Positions 26,189 through 35,905 are shown, counted from the stretch's first letter. The stretch: 64,000 nt of DNA from Blautia parvula (GCF_020215665.1 NZ_CP084061.1:930001-994000); one strand, 5' to 3'. Notes: generated from the sequence alone by a model not told the origin. Numbers and translations: made by a program.

Positions 26189-27397
26189 TCAGGAGGTAAA
26201 CTGCCGGACACCGTATGTGTTCCGGTACTCACTGAGGGTGAAGCCGGTGAGCTTTTTGAACTGCTTTCCAAGGTGGCTCTGGGAGGAAAAACCCAGGTAT
26301 GCGGCAATTTCGATATAGGAATATCCGGAATAGGTCAGCATATTTTTAGCCAGACCGATCTTCTCACGCAGAATAAAATTTTTGATGGACATTCCCTCGC
26401 ATTTATGGAACAGTTCAGAGAGATAGCCCGGGTTCATGCCCAAAAAGTCAGCTATCTCCTGTATAGTGATCCTGTCGTGCAGATGGGAAAAGATATAATC
26501 TTTGCAGCGGCGGACATGGGGATTCTTTTCTTTGTTCCCTGTGCCGCTTAGCTGCTCTTTCTGTTCTCTCACCATATTGGTATACTGGTACTCAGCCTGC
26601 CGCAGCAGATGGGTGATGGAAGCCATATCAGAAGCCTCCTCCACTTTATTGATATAAATATCACTCAGGGAAAAGGAGATTTCAGGCAGGATGCCGCCGC
26701 GTATGGCCGCCCGGCTTGCCAGGGTGATCACCACGATACCGATATTTTTCCAGTTGCGCAGCTTGTCTTTTGCCAGAACACCGACATTTCCCGTGTAATC
26801 CTCAGCCCAGCTTTTTTCCAGCTGTTTTACATCTCCGTTCTCAATGCTGGAGAATTCCCGCAGCTCCTGGTCATAGGGGTTATGTCCTATGGAAGCCTCC
26901 TGATTCTCAAACAGCAGATCTGAAAAATGTCTCTGAATCTCTGTATCCAGGGTTTCGTCAATACAGTTAAATACGATCAAATCCCGCTCATTCAAAGTCT
27001 GTTCCCAGAAAAGATTATGTATAAGAAGAATATTTACCGATAACTCCGCAAAGTCACAAAACGGCACCGTATCCAGGAAACTCTCATCATAGACAGGCTG
27101 TTTATCACAGTGGATGAGACGCACCGGTGTCTTGAGCTTAACCGGGCCGATGATAAACCGGTGTCCCGGAACCGTAACTTTCGCATAGACCAGTTTATCT
27201 CCGGCAGACAACAAAAGCGGCAGCGTCCCGGAATCCCCAAAGAGCAGATATTCTTCCAGAGAACCTTCATAAAAACTGCTGTCCGTAAAGTCAGGACGTC
27301 CGCAGAATCTCTCCGTCACTTCCTCTTTTTCCCCGTAATCCCGCACGATGGTGTGCAGGCTGTATGAAACGTGCCGCATCAGATAAGGGATATTCAT
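26189..27397 (-). CDS. AraC family regulator of the glycoside operon
   Basis: A 402-residue protein. The C-terminal 100 residues carry two HTH motifs (ITIQEIADFLGMNPGYLSELF and SYIEIAAYLGFSSQSHLGKQF). The N-terminal 280 residues are an unassigned sensor region. The start at 27397 is set by GGAGGT 8 bases upstream; the frame stays open much further but crosses the intergenic promoter region. It is divergent from the GH5-symporter-GH43 genes and is the obvious candidate to switch them on by sugar. Confidence 0.85.
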   Translation of the reverse strand: MNIPYLMRHVSYSLHTIVRDYGEKEEVTERFCGRPDFTDSSFYEGSLEEYLLFGDSGTLPLLLSAGDKLVYAKVTVPGHRFIIGPVKLKTPVRLIHCDKQPVYDESFLDTVPFCDFAELSVNILLIHNLFWEQTLNERDLIVFNCIDETLDTEIQRHFSDLLFENQEASIGHNPYDQELREFSSIENGDVKQLEKSWAEDYTGNVGVLAKDKLRNWKNIGIVVITLASRAAIRGGILPEISFSLSDIYINKVEEASDMASITHLLRQAEYQYTNMVREQKEQLSGTGNKEKNPHVRRCKDYIFSHLHDRITIQEIADFLGMNPGYLSELFHKCEGMSIKNFILREKIGLAKNMLTYSGYSYIEIAAYLGFSSQSHLGKQFKKLTGFTLSEYRNTYGVRQFTS

Positions 27398-27547
27398 AAC
27401 AAAGTACCTCCTGTATGGGAATCTATATCCATTATAACAGATAATCCGGGAAAAGTGATAAAAAACCGAAAAAAGTGATATATAAACCGCTGATTTTGTC
27501 ATAAAATCAAGGCAAATAAAGACAAAGTCCGAAAAGGAGAATGGATT

Positions 27548-28717
27548 ATGTATGTAAAAGGCGTAAATCTGGGAAACTGGCTGGTACTGGAAAAATGGAT
27601 GAGTCCGGCGCTTTTTGAGGGAACCACAGCGGAGGATGAATACTATCTTCCCAGGCAGCTCTCCAAAGAGGTATATGAGGCGAGAATAAAGATCCACCGT
27701 GCGGAATATATCACGGAGAGGGATTTTACAAGGATCAAATCCATGGGGATGGATGCGGTCAGGATTCCGGTGCCGTATTTTATCTTTGGCGACAGGGAAC
27801 CTTTCATCGGCTGTGTAGAGGAGCTGGACAAAGCATTTTGCTGGGCAGAGAAATACGGGCTGCAGATATTGATCGACCTGCACACTGCGCCGGACAGCCA
27901 GAACGGATTTGACAACGGGGGAATCTCCGGTGTCTGCAAATGGTCCCAAGAGCCGGACGAGGTGGGATTTGAGTTAAGCGTTCTGGAACGGCTGGCGAAG
28001 CGCTATGGAACCAGACCGGGTCTGTGGGGCATTGAAATTCTCAATGAGCCCATCCTGGAGGATATGTGGACGACCATGGATGTGGCAAACCGCTATAAAC
28101 CGGCCGACCCGGAAAAGGCGCGGGGCAGCAGGCCGAACACCATGGAATTTATCCGCAGCTTCTATCTGGAGGCATATGACAGAATCAGAAAATACATGCC
28201 GGATGAAAAATATGTGGTGATCCATGACGCCTTTGAGTTAAAAGCCTGGAAAGAGTTCATGCGCGAAGACAAATACAAAAATGTGGTGCTGGATACACAC
28301 CAGTATCTGATGGTGGCGGAGGCCCTTGGCTGTGAACAGACCGTGGAATCCTACACTGCCTACATCCGCGGGACACTGGCAAAAGACATAGAGGAAATGC
28401 AGCAGTATTTTCCGGTCATCTGCGGAGAATGGTGTCTGTTCAACTCTCTTGCCTGCGGTTGTGACACAAAGGGCGGCCAGAGTGTGTTAAACGGTGTGGA
28501 AGGAGCACCTGCGGAGGTTGTAAGCCCGGAGGAAAAAAAGCGTATCTACAGTGCGCTTGCCAAAGAACAGTTAGATGCCTGGAAAAAAGGCTCCGGATAT
28601 TTTTATTGGAGCTATAAGCTTCTGGTGGATACCGTGAACGATGCCGGATGGATCGGATGGGACAGCTGGGATTTCGGAAGATGTACGGATTTCGGATGGT
28701 TTCCTAAGGAAGGATAA
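27548..28717 (+). CDS. Glycoside hydrolase family 5-like glucanase
   Basis: A 389-residue TIM-barrel enzyme without a signal peptide, so cytoplasmic. GVNLGNWLVLEKWM at the N-terminus recalls exo-beta-1,3-glucanases. The acid/base Glu is in WGIEILNEP (about residue 165) and the nucleophile Glu in VICGEWCLF (about 297). Family 5 covers many beta-glycans, so the exact substrate is open. It is the first gene of a sugar operon with a symporter and a GH43 enzyme. This suggests import of short oligosaccharides for internal cleavage. Confidence 0.82.
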   Translation: MYVKGVNLGNWLVLEKWMSPALFEGTTAEDEYYLPRQLSKEVYEARIKIHRAEYITERDFTRIKSMGMDAVRIPVPYFIFGDREPFIGCVEELDKAFCWAEKYGLQILIDLHTAPDSQNGFDNGGISGVCKWSQEPDEVGFELSVLERLAKRYGTRPGLWGIEILNEPILEDMWTTMDVANRYKPADPEKARGSRPNTMEFIRSFYLEAYDRIRKYMPDEKYVVIHDAFELKAWKEFMREDKYKNVVLDTHQYLMVAEALGCEQTVESYTAYIRGTLAKDIEEMQQYFPVICGEWCLFNSLACGCDTKGGQSVLNGVEGAPAEVVSPEEKKRIYSALAKEQLDAWKKGSGYFYWSYKLLVDTVNDAGWIGWDSWDFGRCTDFGWFPKEG

Positions 28718-28762
28718 GCCTTTTGGATAAAATAAAATGCAGTTAAAGGAGAAAAACAGATT

Positions 28763-30160
28763 ATGAAGACAGATATGAATCCCAATGCAAAGTTGTCATT
28801 TGTGGAGCGGTTTGGTTACGGAGTGGGAGATTATGCGGGGAACCTGGTGTACTCAGCTATCAGTGCATTCCTGCTTGTGTATTATACCAATGTAGTGGGT
28901 GCAAACGCGGCGGCAGCGGCTTCTATCATTGCTATATCGAAAATATTTGACGGGATCTCAGACCTGGTCATGGGATATATCATTGACCATACACACAGCA
29001 AATGGGGCAAGGCCCGCCCCTGGATCGCAAGACTCTGTATTCCCCTGGCGGTCTGCACGGTCCTCATGTTCAGTGTGCCTTCCTCCTTTGTGGGAAAAGC
29101 ACAGCTTGCCTATATGTTTTTGACTTATAATCTGGTTTCCACCATTTTCTATACCGGAATCAACGTGCCTTATGCCACCATGAACGGCCTGATGACTACC
29201 AACCAGTATGAGAGAGGGCTTCTGGGCAACTTCAGGATGCTGCTGGCAACAGCAGGGACCATGACCATCAACACAGTGGTACTGAAACTGACCACAGCCT
29301 TCGGCGGCGGTGACGCTTACAGCCAGAAGGGATGGACACTGACCTTTGTGCTCTTGATGCTGGTATTTGTAGGGCTGAACCTTTTCATGTTCGGTGTCTG
29401 CAGAGAACGCGTGGTGGAACAAAAGAAGACAGAGCAGGCCGAAAAGGAGCAGGTGTCTTTTGTAAAAGGGCTGGCAGGCCTTGTGAAGAACAAATACTGG
29501 GTTTTACTTGTCATTGCCCTGTTTGCCATGTATTTCATGATGTCAAGCTTCTTTGGCTCCGCTGTATACTATGCAAAATACAATATGGGGGATGAGAGCT
29601 ATTATGCGTCCATCTCCAACTGTCTGTCTGTGGCGCAGATCGCCACCATGTTTGTGACGCCTTTTATCATGAAAAAGACAGGGAAACGCAATGTGTTTCT
29701 CATGGGCATGCTCATATCCATGGCAGGTTTCCTGCTGACAGGGTTTACCACGGATCTGACGCTGGTATGTGTGCTTTCCGTTGTAAAAGGAATCGGGTTC
29801 GGGTTCGGCGCCGCCACTATGTTCGGTGCCCTGCAGGATGCCATCACCTACGGGGAGTGGCTGAACGGCTACGGAACAGCCGGCATGGGAAATGCAGCCT
29901 CCTCCTTCTGTATGAAGGTGGGCTCCGGTTTCGGAACCGCGGTTCTCGGATGGGTGTTAAACGCCGGCGGATTCAAGGCGGAGGCAGCCGTACAGTCTGC
30001 GGCATCACAGTCCGCGATCACCTGGTCTTTTGTATGGATACCCGCTGTATCCGTCCTGATCGCAGCCATCTGCCTGTGTTTCTTTGACCTGGATAAAAAG
30101 TACGAAAAGGCAGTAACAGACCTGGCAAAAGGAATACATAAAAGTGATTATGAAAAATAG
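28763..30160 (+). CDS. GPH-family glycoside/cation symporter
   Basis: A 465-residue carrier with twelve hydrophobic segments and GPH (MelB/XynP-like) features: FGYGVGDYAGNLVYS at the start, DLVMGYIIDHTHSKWGKARPW in the first loop, and GVCRERVVEQKK at mid-protein. It imports glycosides with Na+ or H+. AAAGGAG precedes the ATG. Position between GH5 and GH43 genes indicates a xylo- or gluco-oligosaccharide substrate. Confidence 0.9.
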   Translation: MKTDMNPNAKLSFVERFGYGVGDYAGNLVYSAISAFLLVYYTNVVGANAAAAASIIAISKIFDGISDLVMGYIIDHTHSKWGKARPWIARLCIPLAVCTVLMFSVPSSFVGKAQLAYMFLTYNLVSTIFYTGINVPYATMNGLMTTNQYERGLLGNFRMLLATAGTMTINTVVLKLTTAFGGGDAYSQKGWTLTFVLLMLVFVGLNLFMFGVCRERVVEQKKTEQAEKEQVSFVKGLAGLVKNKYWVLLVIALFAMYFMMSSFFGSAVYYAKYNMGDESYYASISNCLSVAQIATMFVTPFIMKKTGKRNVFLMGMLISMAGFLLTGFTTDLTLVCVLSVVKGIGFGFGAATMFGALQDAITYGEWLNGYGTAGMGNAASSFCMKVGSGFGTAVLGWVLNAGGFKAEAAVQSAASQSAITWSFVWIPAVSVLIAAICLCFFDLDKKYEKAVTDLAKGIHKSDYEK

Positions 30161-30171
30161 GAGGGAATGCT

Positions 30172-31806
30172 ATGATCCAAAATCCCATACTTCCCGGATT
30201 TCATCCGGACCCCTGTATCTGCAGAAAAGGGGATGATTACTATCTTGCGGTTTCCACCTTTGAATGGTTTCCGGGTATTCCCGTATACCATTCAAAGGAC
30301 TTAAAGCACTGGGAACTGCTAACACACGTATTGACAGATGATGAGAAAGTGGATTTGAAAAAACTGCCCTCGGCAAAGGGCATCTGGGCACCCTGTCTGA
30401 CTTACTGTGAAGCGGAGGACATGTTCTATGTGGTCTACGGGGTGATGAACTCCATGAATGCCAGGTACTTTGATGTGGACAATTACCTGATCTGTGCCAG
30501 GGACATAGAAGGACCCTGGAGTGAGCCGGTCTATCTGCACTCCGCCGGTTTTGACGCTTCTTTGCTGCACGATACGGACGGGCGCAAATGGATCGTCTCC
30601 CTGGAGTGGGAGACCAGAGAGGGCTATGAGAAACCGGGCGCCATCTGTCTGGCAGAGTATTCCCCGGAAAAAAAGGCAGTCATCGGTTATCCAAAACGTA
30701 TCTGGAACGGCGGGACAGACAGGGGATGTATCGAAGCGCCTCATCTTACAAAAAAAGACGGGCGGTATTATATCATGTGCGCGGAGGGCGGCACGGGATA
30801 CAATCACTGTGTGACTATGGGAAGGGCAGAGAATGTCTGGGGACCTTATGAGAAAGATCCTGAAAATCCCATTGTGACCTCCGCTCCCGGTGTATCCAAT
30901 GAGCGTCATGACCCGGACCACTTAAAGCCCCAATACTATAACCCGGATTCCGTACTGCAGAAATCAGGTCACGGAAGCTATGTGGAGACCCCAAATGGGG
31001 AAGTGTATCTGGTGCATCTGACCGCCAGGCCGTTTGTACCGGAGCTTCGCTGCACACTGGGCAGGGAGACGGCTGTCCAGAAAATGGTATGGACAGAGGA
31101 TGGCTGGCTTCGCATGGCTGACGGCGGCAGGCTGGCAAAGATGCAGGTGCCTGAGAGCGGCCTTCCAAAGTGTGAGATGCCGAAGATACCGGATTACGAC
31201 GACTTTGATGCGGACACCCTTGGAAACTGGTATTACGCACCCAGGATCATGCCCCAGTCCTTTGCGGATGTGACAGCCAGGCCGGGATATGTGCGGCTGA
31301 GAGGCCAGGAATCCAGAACCTCCTTAAACCGCGTCAGCATTCTGGCAAGAAAGCTCACCTCCCTTCACGCGCGCATCACCACGAAAATGGAGTTTCATCC
31401 TGAGATTTACCAGCACAGCGCAGGTCTTATCCTCTATTATGACAATATGAACTATATCAATCTGAGAAAGTATTACAGCCAGACCCTGGGACAAAGTGCC
31501 CTGTCTGTTATTTGCCTGGAGAACGGGGAGAAGATGGAATTTACAGATACCAGAACACCTGTGGGGGAAGGACCGGTCTATCTGCGGCTGTATGTGGAGC
31601 AGAGGAAGACATGGTTTGAGTGGAGCTGTGACGGAACGGAGTTTCAGAAGATCGGCCGGGTATTCGATACCTCCCATTTTTCTGATGAATACTGCAGGTA
31701 CGGGGAATTTACCGGAACCATGGCAGGTCTGACCTGTGCGGACAGGATGTTTCACAGACATTACGCGGATTTTGATTTCTTTGAATACACGGAATCCTAT
31801 TCCTGA
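30172..31806 (+). CDS. Glycoside hydrolase family 43 beta-xylosidase-like
   Basis: A 544-residue, signal-less enzyme. The five-bladed propeller begins NPILPGFHPDPCICRKGDDYY (base Asp in HPDP), with the pKa-setting Asp in GFDASLLHD and acid Glu in CIEAPHL (about residue 186). Residues 345-540 form the beta-sandwich domain seen in XynB-type xylosidases. It should release xylose or arabinose from imported oligosaccharides. AGGAGGG lies before the start, 12 bases after the symporter gene. Confidence 0.9.
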   Translation: MIQNPILPGFHPDPCICRKGDDYYLAVSTFEWFPGIPVYHSKDLKHWELLTHVLTDDEKVDLKKLPSAKGIWAPCLTYCEAEDMFYVVYGVMNSMNARYFDVDNYLICARDIEGPWSEPVYLHSAGFDASLLHDTDGRKWIVSLEWETREGYEKPGAICLAEYSPEKKAVIGYPKRIWNGGTDRGCIEAPHLTKKDGRYYIMCAEGGTGYNHCVTMGRAENVWGPYEKDPENPIVTSAPGVSNERHDPDHLKPQYYNPDSVLQKSGHGSYVETPNGEVYLVHLTARPFVPELRCTLGRETAVQKMVWTEDGWLRMADGGRLAKMQVPESGLPKCEMPKIPDYDDFDADTLGNWYYAPRIMPQSFADVTARPGYVRLRGQESRTSLNRVSILARKLTSLHARITTKMEFHPEIYQHSAGLILYYDNMNYINLRKYYSQTLGQSALSVICLENGEKMEFTDTRTPVGEGPVYLRLYVEQRKTWFEWSCDGTEFQKIGRVFDTSHFSDEYCRYGEFTGTMAGLTCADRMFHRHYADFDFFEYTESYS

Positions 31807-31976
31807 TAAAGATAGATTCACTGCCACATGGGCGTCCGGTCTGCCGGGCGCCTTTTGACGGTTTTCTTTTGACTGTGTGTAAGGTATTCATTGTAATTAC
31901 AGAATAATTATATTATAATAATATCATATTTTTTGGTAATGCGCGCGGTGGAGAAAGCGTATGTTGGAGGTTTTAT

Positions 31977-33272
31977 ATGGAGGCAAAAGCAGTAGTCAAC
32001 AGTAATAATATCAGCGGTCTGATCGAACGGACGCTGAACTATGTGGACCCGAGGCTGGTGGACCACGGAAAAAGGGTGGCATCCCTGGTCTACGGAATGC
32101 TGGCAGTGCAGAAAAAGTATTCTGCAAAAGATATCCAGGACATTTGTATCCTTGCCATGCTGCATGATATCGGCGCTTACAAGACCGAGGAGATCAACCG
32201 GATGGCCCAGTTTGAATCCGAAGATATCTGGGAACATTCCATCTACGGATATGTGTTTCTTGATAATCTCTCTCCCTTAAAAAACTGGGCCAGGGCAGTC
32301 ATGTTTCATCATGTGGCAGCAGTCCATCTGCCGGATACGCTGGAAGACAGAATAAGGGAAGCAGCCCAGATGATCAGCCTTGCTGACCGAGTTGACATAT
32401 ACCTTCAGGAACATCCGGATTCCCATAACCTGTTTGGATATCTTGATCGGGTAAGAGGAAGCAAATTTGACGGCAGCATTCTGGATCTGTTTTATGAGGC
32501 GGATAATCAGTTCTCTATGCTTGCATGTCTGGATGAGGAGAAAGACTTTCATAAAATCCTTCCGGATGTCCGTCTGTCAGAGCAGGAATGTGAAGATTAT
32601 TTGAGAATGATGATATATGCCATTGATTTCAGGAGCCAGCATACAGTGACCCACACCATCACAACGACACGCATAAGCTGCTGTGCTGCCAGACATATGG
32701 GACTGTCAGAGGAACAGATACATAATATTTTCTATGGGGCGCTTCTGCATGATCTGGGGAAGATCGGAATCCCGGTGGAGATACTGGAGTACCCGGGAAG
32801 GCTGAGCAATCAGGCTATGGCTATCATGCGGACCCATGTGGACCGGACGGAGGAAATCCTGGGAGGCACCATAGAGGAAGGGATAACAAGAATCGCCCTC
32901 AGGCATCACGAGAAGCTGGACGGAAGCGGATATCCCAGAGGGCTTTGCGGGGAGGAGCTGACCATAGAGGAGCGGATCGTGGCGGTATCGGATATTGTCA
33001 GTGCGCTTTTGGGGACCCGCAGCTACAAGGAGGCATTTTCCAAGAACAGGACTCTGTCTATTATAGAGGAGCAGGCCCGGGAAGGAAAGATTGACAAAAG
33101 TGTGGTGGAGGTTCTGAGGGAAAACTTCGATGTGGTTCTGGAGGAAGTGGAAGAAAGCTGCAGACCGATTCTGGATACCTATTACGGCCTGCGAAAGGAA
33201 TACCAGTATCTGCTTGGAAAATATCTGTATGACGGTGCCAAAACCGCAGATAAGGGCAGGAAGGAGTCATAA
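31977..33272 (+). CDS. Two-domain HD / HD-GYP phosphohydrolase
   Basis: A 431-residue cytoplasmic protein with two HD domains. The first has DHGKRVASL, LAMLHDIGAYK, EHS and HHVAAVHL (residues 25-130). The second has the fuller HD-GYP pattern HTVTHT, LLHDLGKIG, MRTHVDRTEEIL and RHHEKLDGSGYP (residues 220-345). HD-GYP proteins often hydrolyse cyclic di-GMP or related signals; activity is not proven for this group. No receiver or PAS domain is attached. Confidence 0.88.
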   Translation: MEAKAVVNSNNISGLIERTLNYVDPRLVDHGKRVASLVYGMLAVQKKYSAKDIQDICILAMLHDIGAYKTEEINRMAQFESEDIWEHSIYGYVFLDNLSPLKNWARAVMFHHVAAVHLPDTLEDRIREAAQMISLADRVDIYLQEHPDSHNLFGYLDRVRGSKFDGSILDLFYEADNQFSMLACLDEEKDFHKILPDVRLSEQECEDYLRMMIYAIDFRSQHTVTHTITTTRISCCAARHMGLSEEQIHNIFYGALLHDLGKIGIPVEILEYPGRLSNQAMAIMRTHVDRTEEILGGTIEEGITRIALRHHEKLDGSGYPRGLCGEELTIEERIVAVSDIVSALLGTRSYKEAFSKNRTLSIIEEQAREGKIDKSVVEVLRENFDVVLEEVEESCRPILDTYYGLRKEYQYLLGKYLYDGAKTADKGRKES

Positions 33273-33325
33273 TGCATTGGGACAGGACATAGAATATACT
33301 ATTCAGAGAGAAGGAGGCACTGCCC

Positions 33326-33481
33326 ATGTCCGTAAATTATAAAGTATCTTATTTTCTCGACCGCTTTGATTTCCCGGTTCCGCAGCAGCTTGTGGAGAAG
33401 TATTACAGGTATAAACTGGGACACCCCTGTTTTCTGATGAAACAGAACGGAAGATGGACGATCGTGCCTGTCCGGCAGTAG
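33326..33481 (+). CDS. Small 51-residue protein after the HD-GYP gene
   Basis: The frame begins MSVNYKVSYFLDRFDFPVPQ and ends NGRWTIVPVRQ. It has a perfect AAGGAGG at 33311-33317, eight bases before the ATG, and is followed within 12 bases by a strong terminator. No hydrophobic segment. It is rich in aromatic residues (YYRYK). I do not recognise it. Gene signals on both sides support translation, probably as the last cistron with the HD-GYP gene. Confidence 0.65.
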   Translation: MSVNYKVSYFLDRFDFPVPQQLVEKYYRYKLGHPCFLMKQNGRWTIVPVRQ

Positions 33482-33492
33482 CAGACAAAAAC

Positions 33493-33517
33493 GGGAGACA
33501 GCCATCAGCTGTCTCCC
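33493..33517. terminator. Intrinsic terminator
   Basis: A perfect 10-bp stem GGGAGACAGC-catca-GCTGTCTCCC between the small ORF and the convergent BlaI-like gene, followed by TTAAAATACTTTATTTTT on the plus strand. Confidence 0.75.
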
Positions 33518-33527
33518 TTAAAATACT

Positions 33528-33911
33528 TTATTTTTCATGTAAAGACCGCTGTGCCAAAAGCTCCTGGAGATTTTCAATCTCCTGTTCGCTTAATCGGTCT
33601 TTTTCGATAAAATTGGCTAGCATGGAGGACAGGCTTCCGTTATAAAATCGTTTTAAAAAGGAACTGTTCTCATGATCCAGATATTCGTCCTTCTGAACCA
33701 GCGGTGTGTAGACAAATACGCGTCCTTCCTTTACATATGTCAGAGCACCTTTCTGGACCAGCCTTTTGATCAGTGTCTGGATGGTTTTGGGGCTCCAGCT
33801 TGTAGTCTTTAACAGCATTTCTGTGATTTCATTGGTGTTAATGGGAGCATTCTTCCACACAACCTTCATAACTTCATATTCGGCCTCAGATATCTGGGGT
33901 AAATCTTTCAT
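33528..33911 (-). CDS. BlaI/MecI family repressor
   Basis: A 127-residue winged-helix repressor: ISEAEYEVMKVVWKNAPINTNEI at the N-terminus, then SWSPKTIQTLIKRLVQKGAL, a dimerisation tail, and the region around FVYTPLV-NSSFLKRFYNG where family members are cleaved. It should bind the operator before the BlaR1 gene and be removed after BlaR1 senses a beta-lactam. It has its own consensus promoter between the two genes. No beta-lactamase or PBP2a gene is adjacent. Confidence 0.92.
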   Translation of the reverse strand: MKDLPQISEAEYEVMKVVWKNAPINTNEITEMLLKTTSWSPKTIQTLIKRLVQKGALTYVKEGRVFVYTPLVQKDEYLDHENSSFLKRFYNGSLSSMLANFIEKDRLSEQEIENLQELLAQRSLHEK

Positions 33912-33947
33912 GGTTCAGCCTCCTGGTTTGATAAAGAGATTATAAAT

Positions 33948-33976
33948 ATTATATTCTTACGGCATAAGCTTGTCAA
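33948..33976 (-). promoter_or_regulatory. Promoter of the BlaI-like gene
   Basis: On the minus strand, TTGACA (33971-33976), 17-bp spacer, TATAAT (33948-33953). A near-perfect sigma-A promoter 37 bases before the BlaI-like start, inside the short space after the BlaR1 gene. Confidence 0.8.
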
Positions 33977-34005
33977 TCGCAGACGCGTATGGCGATCCTG
34001 CCCTT

Positions 34006-35799
34006 CTAATCCGGCAGAAGCTGCATCTGAGCCAGAATCTCAAGGGCGATCCTGCTGGCAGTTGCCCCGTCAGCGTGGTCTTCCCCCCGGATGTTTACGG
34101 CAAAGAAGCTTGGAACACCATGGGTCTCCACATAGCCTGTGAACCAGCCGTTTTTGTCTTTGCCATCAATATTGCCGGTCCCCGTTTTCCCGTAGAGCGT
34201 ATAGCCGTTTTCCTCTGCAATACACAGGGCATCCTTCACTGCCTGTATGGAGGATTCCTGAAATCCGAATGTATTGTCATAGAGATCAGCAAGCAGTCTG
34301 ACCTGCTCAAGGGGTGAGATTTTCAGGGAGGATTCCATCCAGAAGGTTTTGGGACCTGCCGACACATCGCTGTTTCCGTACCCGATCTGATCTAAAAAGC
34401 CCTGTATGGAAGATAGACCGGCTCTGCTGTCTAACTCCTGAAAATACCAGTTGACTGAATTTTTCATAGCAGATTTTAGATCCTGGTCCTGATTCCAGCT
34501 CTCAAAAGGATACACCTCTTCCTTCCAGGGCAGGATTGAAGAATCCGGGGTGATGGTTCCTTTTTCAAGGGCGAGCAGCGCGCTGTATATTTTGTATGTG
34601 GAATCCGGAGATATACGTGTACGGCTTTCTTCCTCCCCATAGATGCTCCAGGTATCCGAGGAGGGCTGATATAGCACGAAACTGCCTGCATAGCCTTCAA
34701 AGAAAGTATCCAGTTCCAGGGCTTTCGTTTTGCCCTTGGGGGATGTGGAAACGGTCTCTCCCCATGTGGTCACAGACAGGAAAGGCGTGTTTGCCAGTAC
34801 AAGTATGGCTGCCAAAAATAAAAAGGCAGTGTTCTTTATCCGGACGGTTCCTGTTTCTTTTCGATAAGTGACAATGCCCAGGATTCTTTTCTTCATCTGC
34901 TTTTGATTCTCCGCGAATCCGGTGGTCATGGAATATTCAGAGCGGGAGGCATTTGCCGTGTGATGTAAGAGCACAGAGCCATATTCCCGGTAACACCCCT
35001 CCTGCAGGATTCCCAGCACGGACGCATCGCAGGCCAGTTCCCTGTCCGCCCGCATCTTCCTGCCTGCCAGCCATACTGCGGGGTTAAACCAGTAAATGAT
35101 ACAAAACAGATTCATAAAAAGATTTACCGCGTGATCCCTGCGGCGGCAGTGCTGGATCTCATGCAGCAGGATATAAGAAAGCGCTTTTGAATCTTCCTCT
35201 GACAGATACGCCATGGGAAGAATGATACAGGGGCGAAAGGCCCTGGCAGATACAGGAGATTGGATAAAAGCGCTGGCAAGCAGAGGGAACGGCCTTTTTT
35301 GGCCGCATTGCTTCAGGCATTTTTTATAAAGCGTGCGTACCGCCTTATTTTGCACAGGGAGGGCGGTTTTGAAAAGCTGATGCAGCTTTTTTGCTGAACG
35401 TGCTGTATACCAGAGTATCAGGCACGCACCCAGGAGCCAGACAGCAGATAAAACCAGCAAAAGCGTACTCCCACCGGATTTTTCTGCCTCCAGCGCGTAA
35501 TCCTGTATCTGCAGGGTGCTTTTTGCTGCAGGCGCGGCAGCGGCAGTCAGAGATTCCACAGCTCTGCCTGCATTTGAAGATAATCTGTTCAGAAAGCCTG
35601 CCGGGAAAAAGGTCCGGTTCCGAAATGGCAGAAAAGGAATCGTGAGCATTATAAGATAGATGATCCAAATCTGATATTGTCCCCGTGCCGGAATCTGCTT
35701 TTTAAAAAGGCGTTTCATAAGGAAAAAGACCAGGGTGACCAGCATAATGATCACATTGCTGAGCAGAAAACGGAAAATAAATGCCTGTGATATCACCAT
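34006..35799 (-). CDS. BlaR1/MecR1-type beta-lactam sensor
   Basis: A 597-residue integral sensor-protease. Four hydrophobic segments are split around a zinc-protease domain with LLHEIQHCRRRDH (HExxH, about residue 218). After the last segment (about 330) comes an external class D-type penicillin-binding domain with STYK, SVN and YGKTGTG motifs. Start 35799 (MVISQ) is fixed by AAAGGAG 7 bases before it. A beta-lactam acylates the serine of STYK, the protease is activated, and the BlaI-like repressor is lost. All key motifs are intact. Its output gene is not obvious here. Confidence 0.93.
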   Translation of the reverse strand: MVISQAFIFRFLLSNVIIMLVTLVFFLMKRLFKKQIPARGQYQIWIIYLIMLTIPFLPFRNRTFFPAGFLNRLSSNAGRAVESLTAAAAPAAKSTLQIQDYALEAEKSGGSTLLLVLSAVWLLGACLILWYTARSAKKLHQLFKTALPVQNKAVRTLYKKCLKQCGQKRPFPLLASAFIQSPVSARAFRPCIILPMAYLSEEDSKALSYILLHEIQHCRRRDHAVNLFMNLFCIIYWFNPAVWLAGRKMRADRELACDASVLGILQEGCYREYGSVLLHHTANASRSEYSMTTGFAENQKQMKKRILGIVTYRKETGTVRIKNTAFLFLAAILVLANTPFLSVTTWGETVSTSPKGKTKALELDTFFEGYAGSFVLYQPSSDTWSIYGEEESRTRISPDSTYKIYSALLALEKGTITPDSSILPWKEEVYPFESWNQDQDLKSAMKNSVNWYFQELDSRAGLSSIQGFLDQIGYGNSDVSAGPKTFWMESSLKISPLEQVRLLADLYDNTFGFQESSIQAVKDALCIAEENGYTLYGKTGTGNIDGKDKNGWFTGYVETHGVPSFFAVNIRGEDHADGATASRIALEILAQMQLLPD

Positions 35800-35847
35800 A
35801 ATTTCACTCCTTTCGGGGTGCCCGTAAATCATAACGGAATCCTGTTA

Positions 35848-35905
35848 TATTACATTCGTAATAATAAATCTGACTCTATTATAATATAAATGCCGGAAAA
35901 GTCAA
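35848..35905 (-). promoter_or_regulatory. BlaR1 promoter with BlaI-type operator
   Basis: Minus-strand promoter: TTGACT (35900-35905), 16-bp spacer, TATAAT (35878-35883). Just downstream lies TATTAC-attc-GTAATA (35848-35863), a perfect 6-bp dyad resembling the TTACA-centred operators of BlaI/MecI systems. Its position after the -10 fits repression of BlaR1. Confidence 0.75.

Noticed and set aside
27398-27949. N-terminal extension of the AraC regulator frame
   Set aside because: The extra 184 codons cross the divergent promoter region and the GH5 gene. A good ribosome site fixes the start at 27397.
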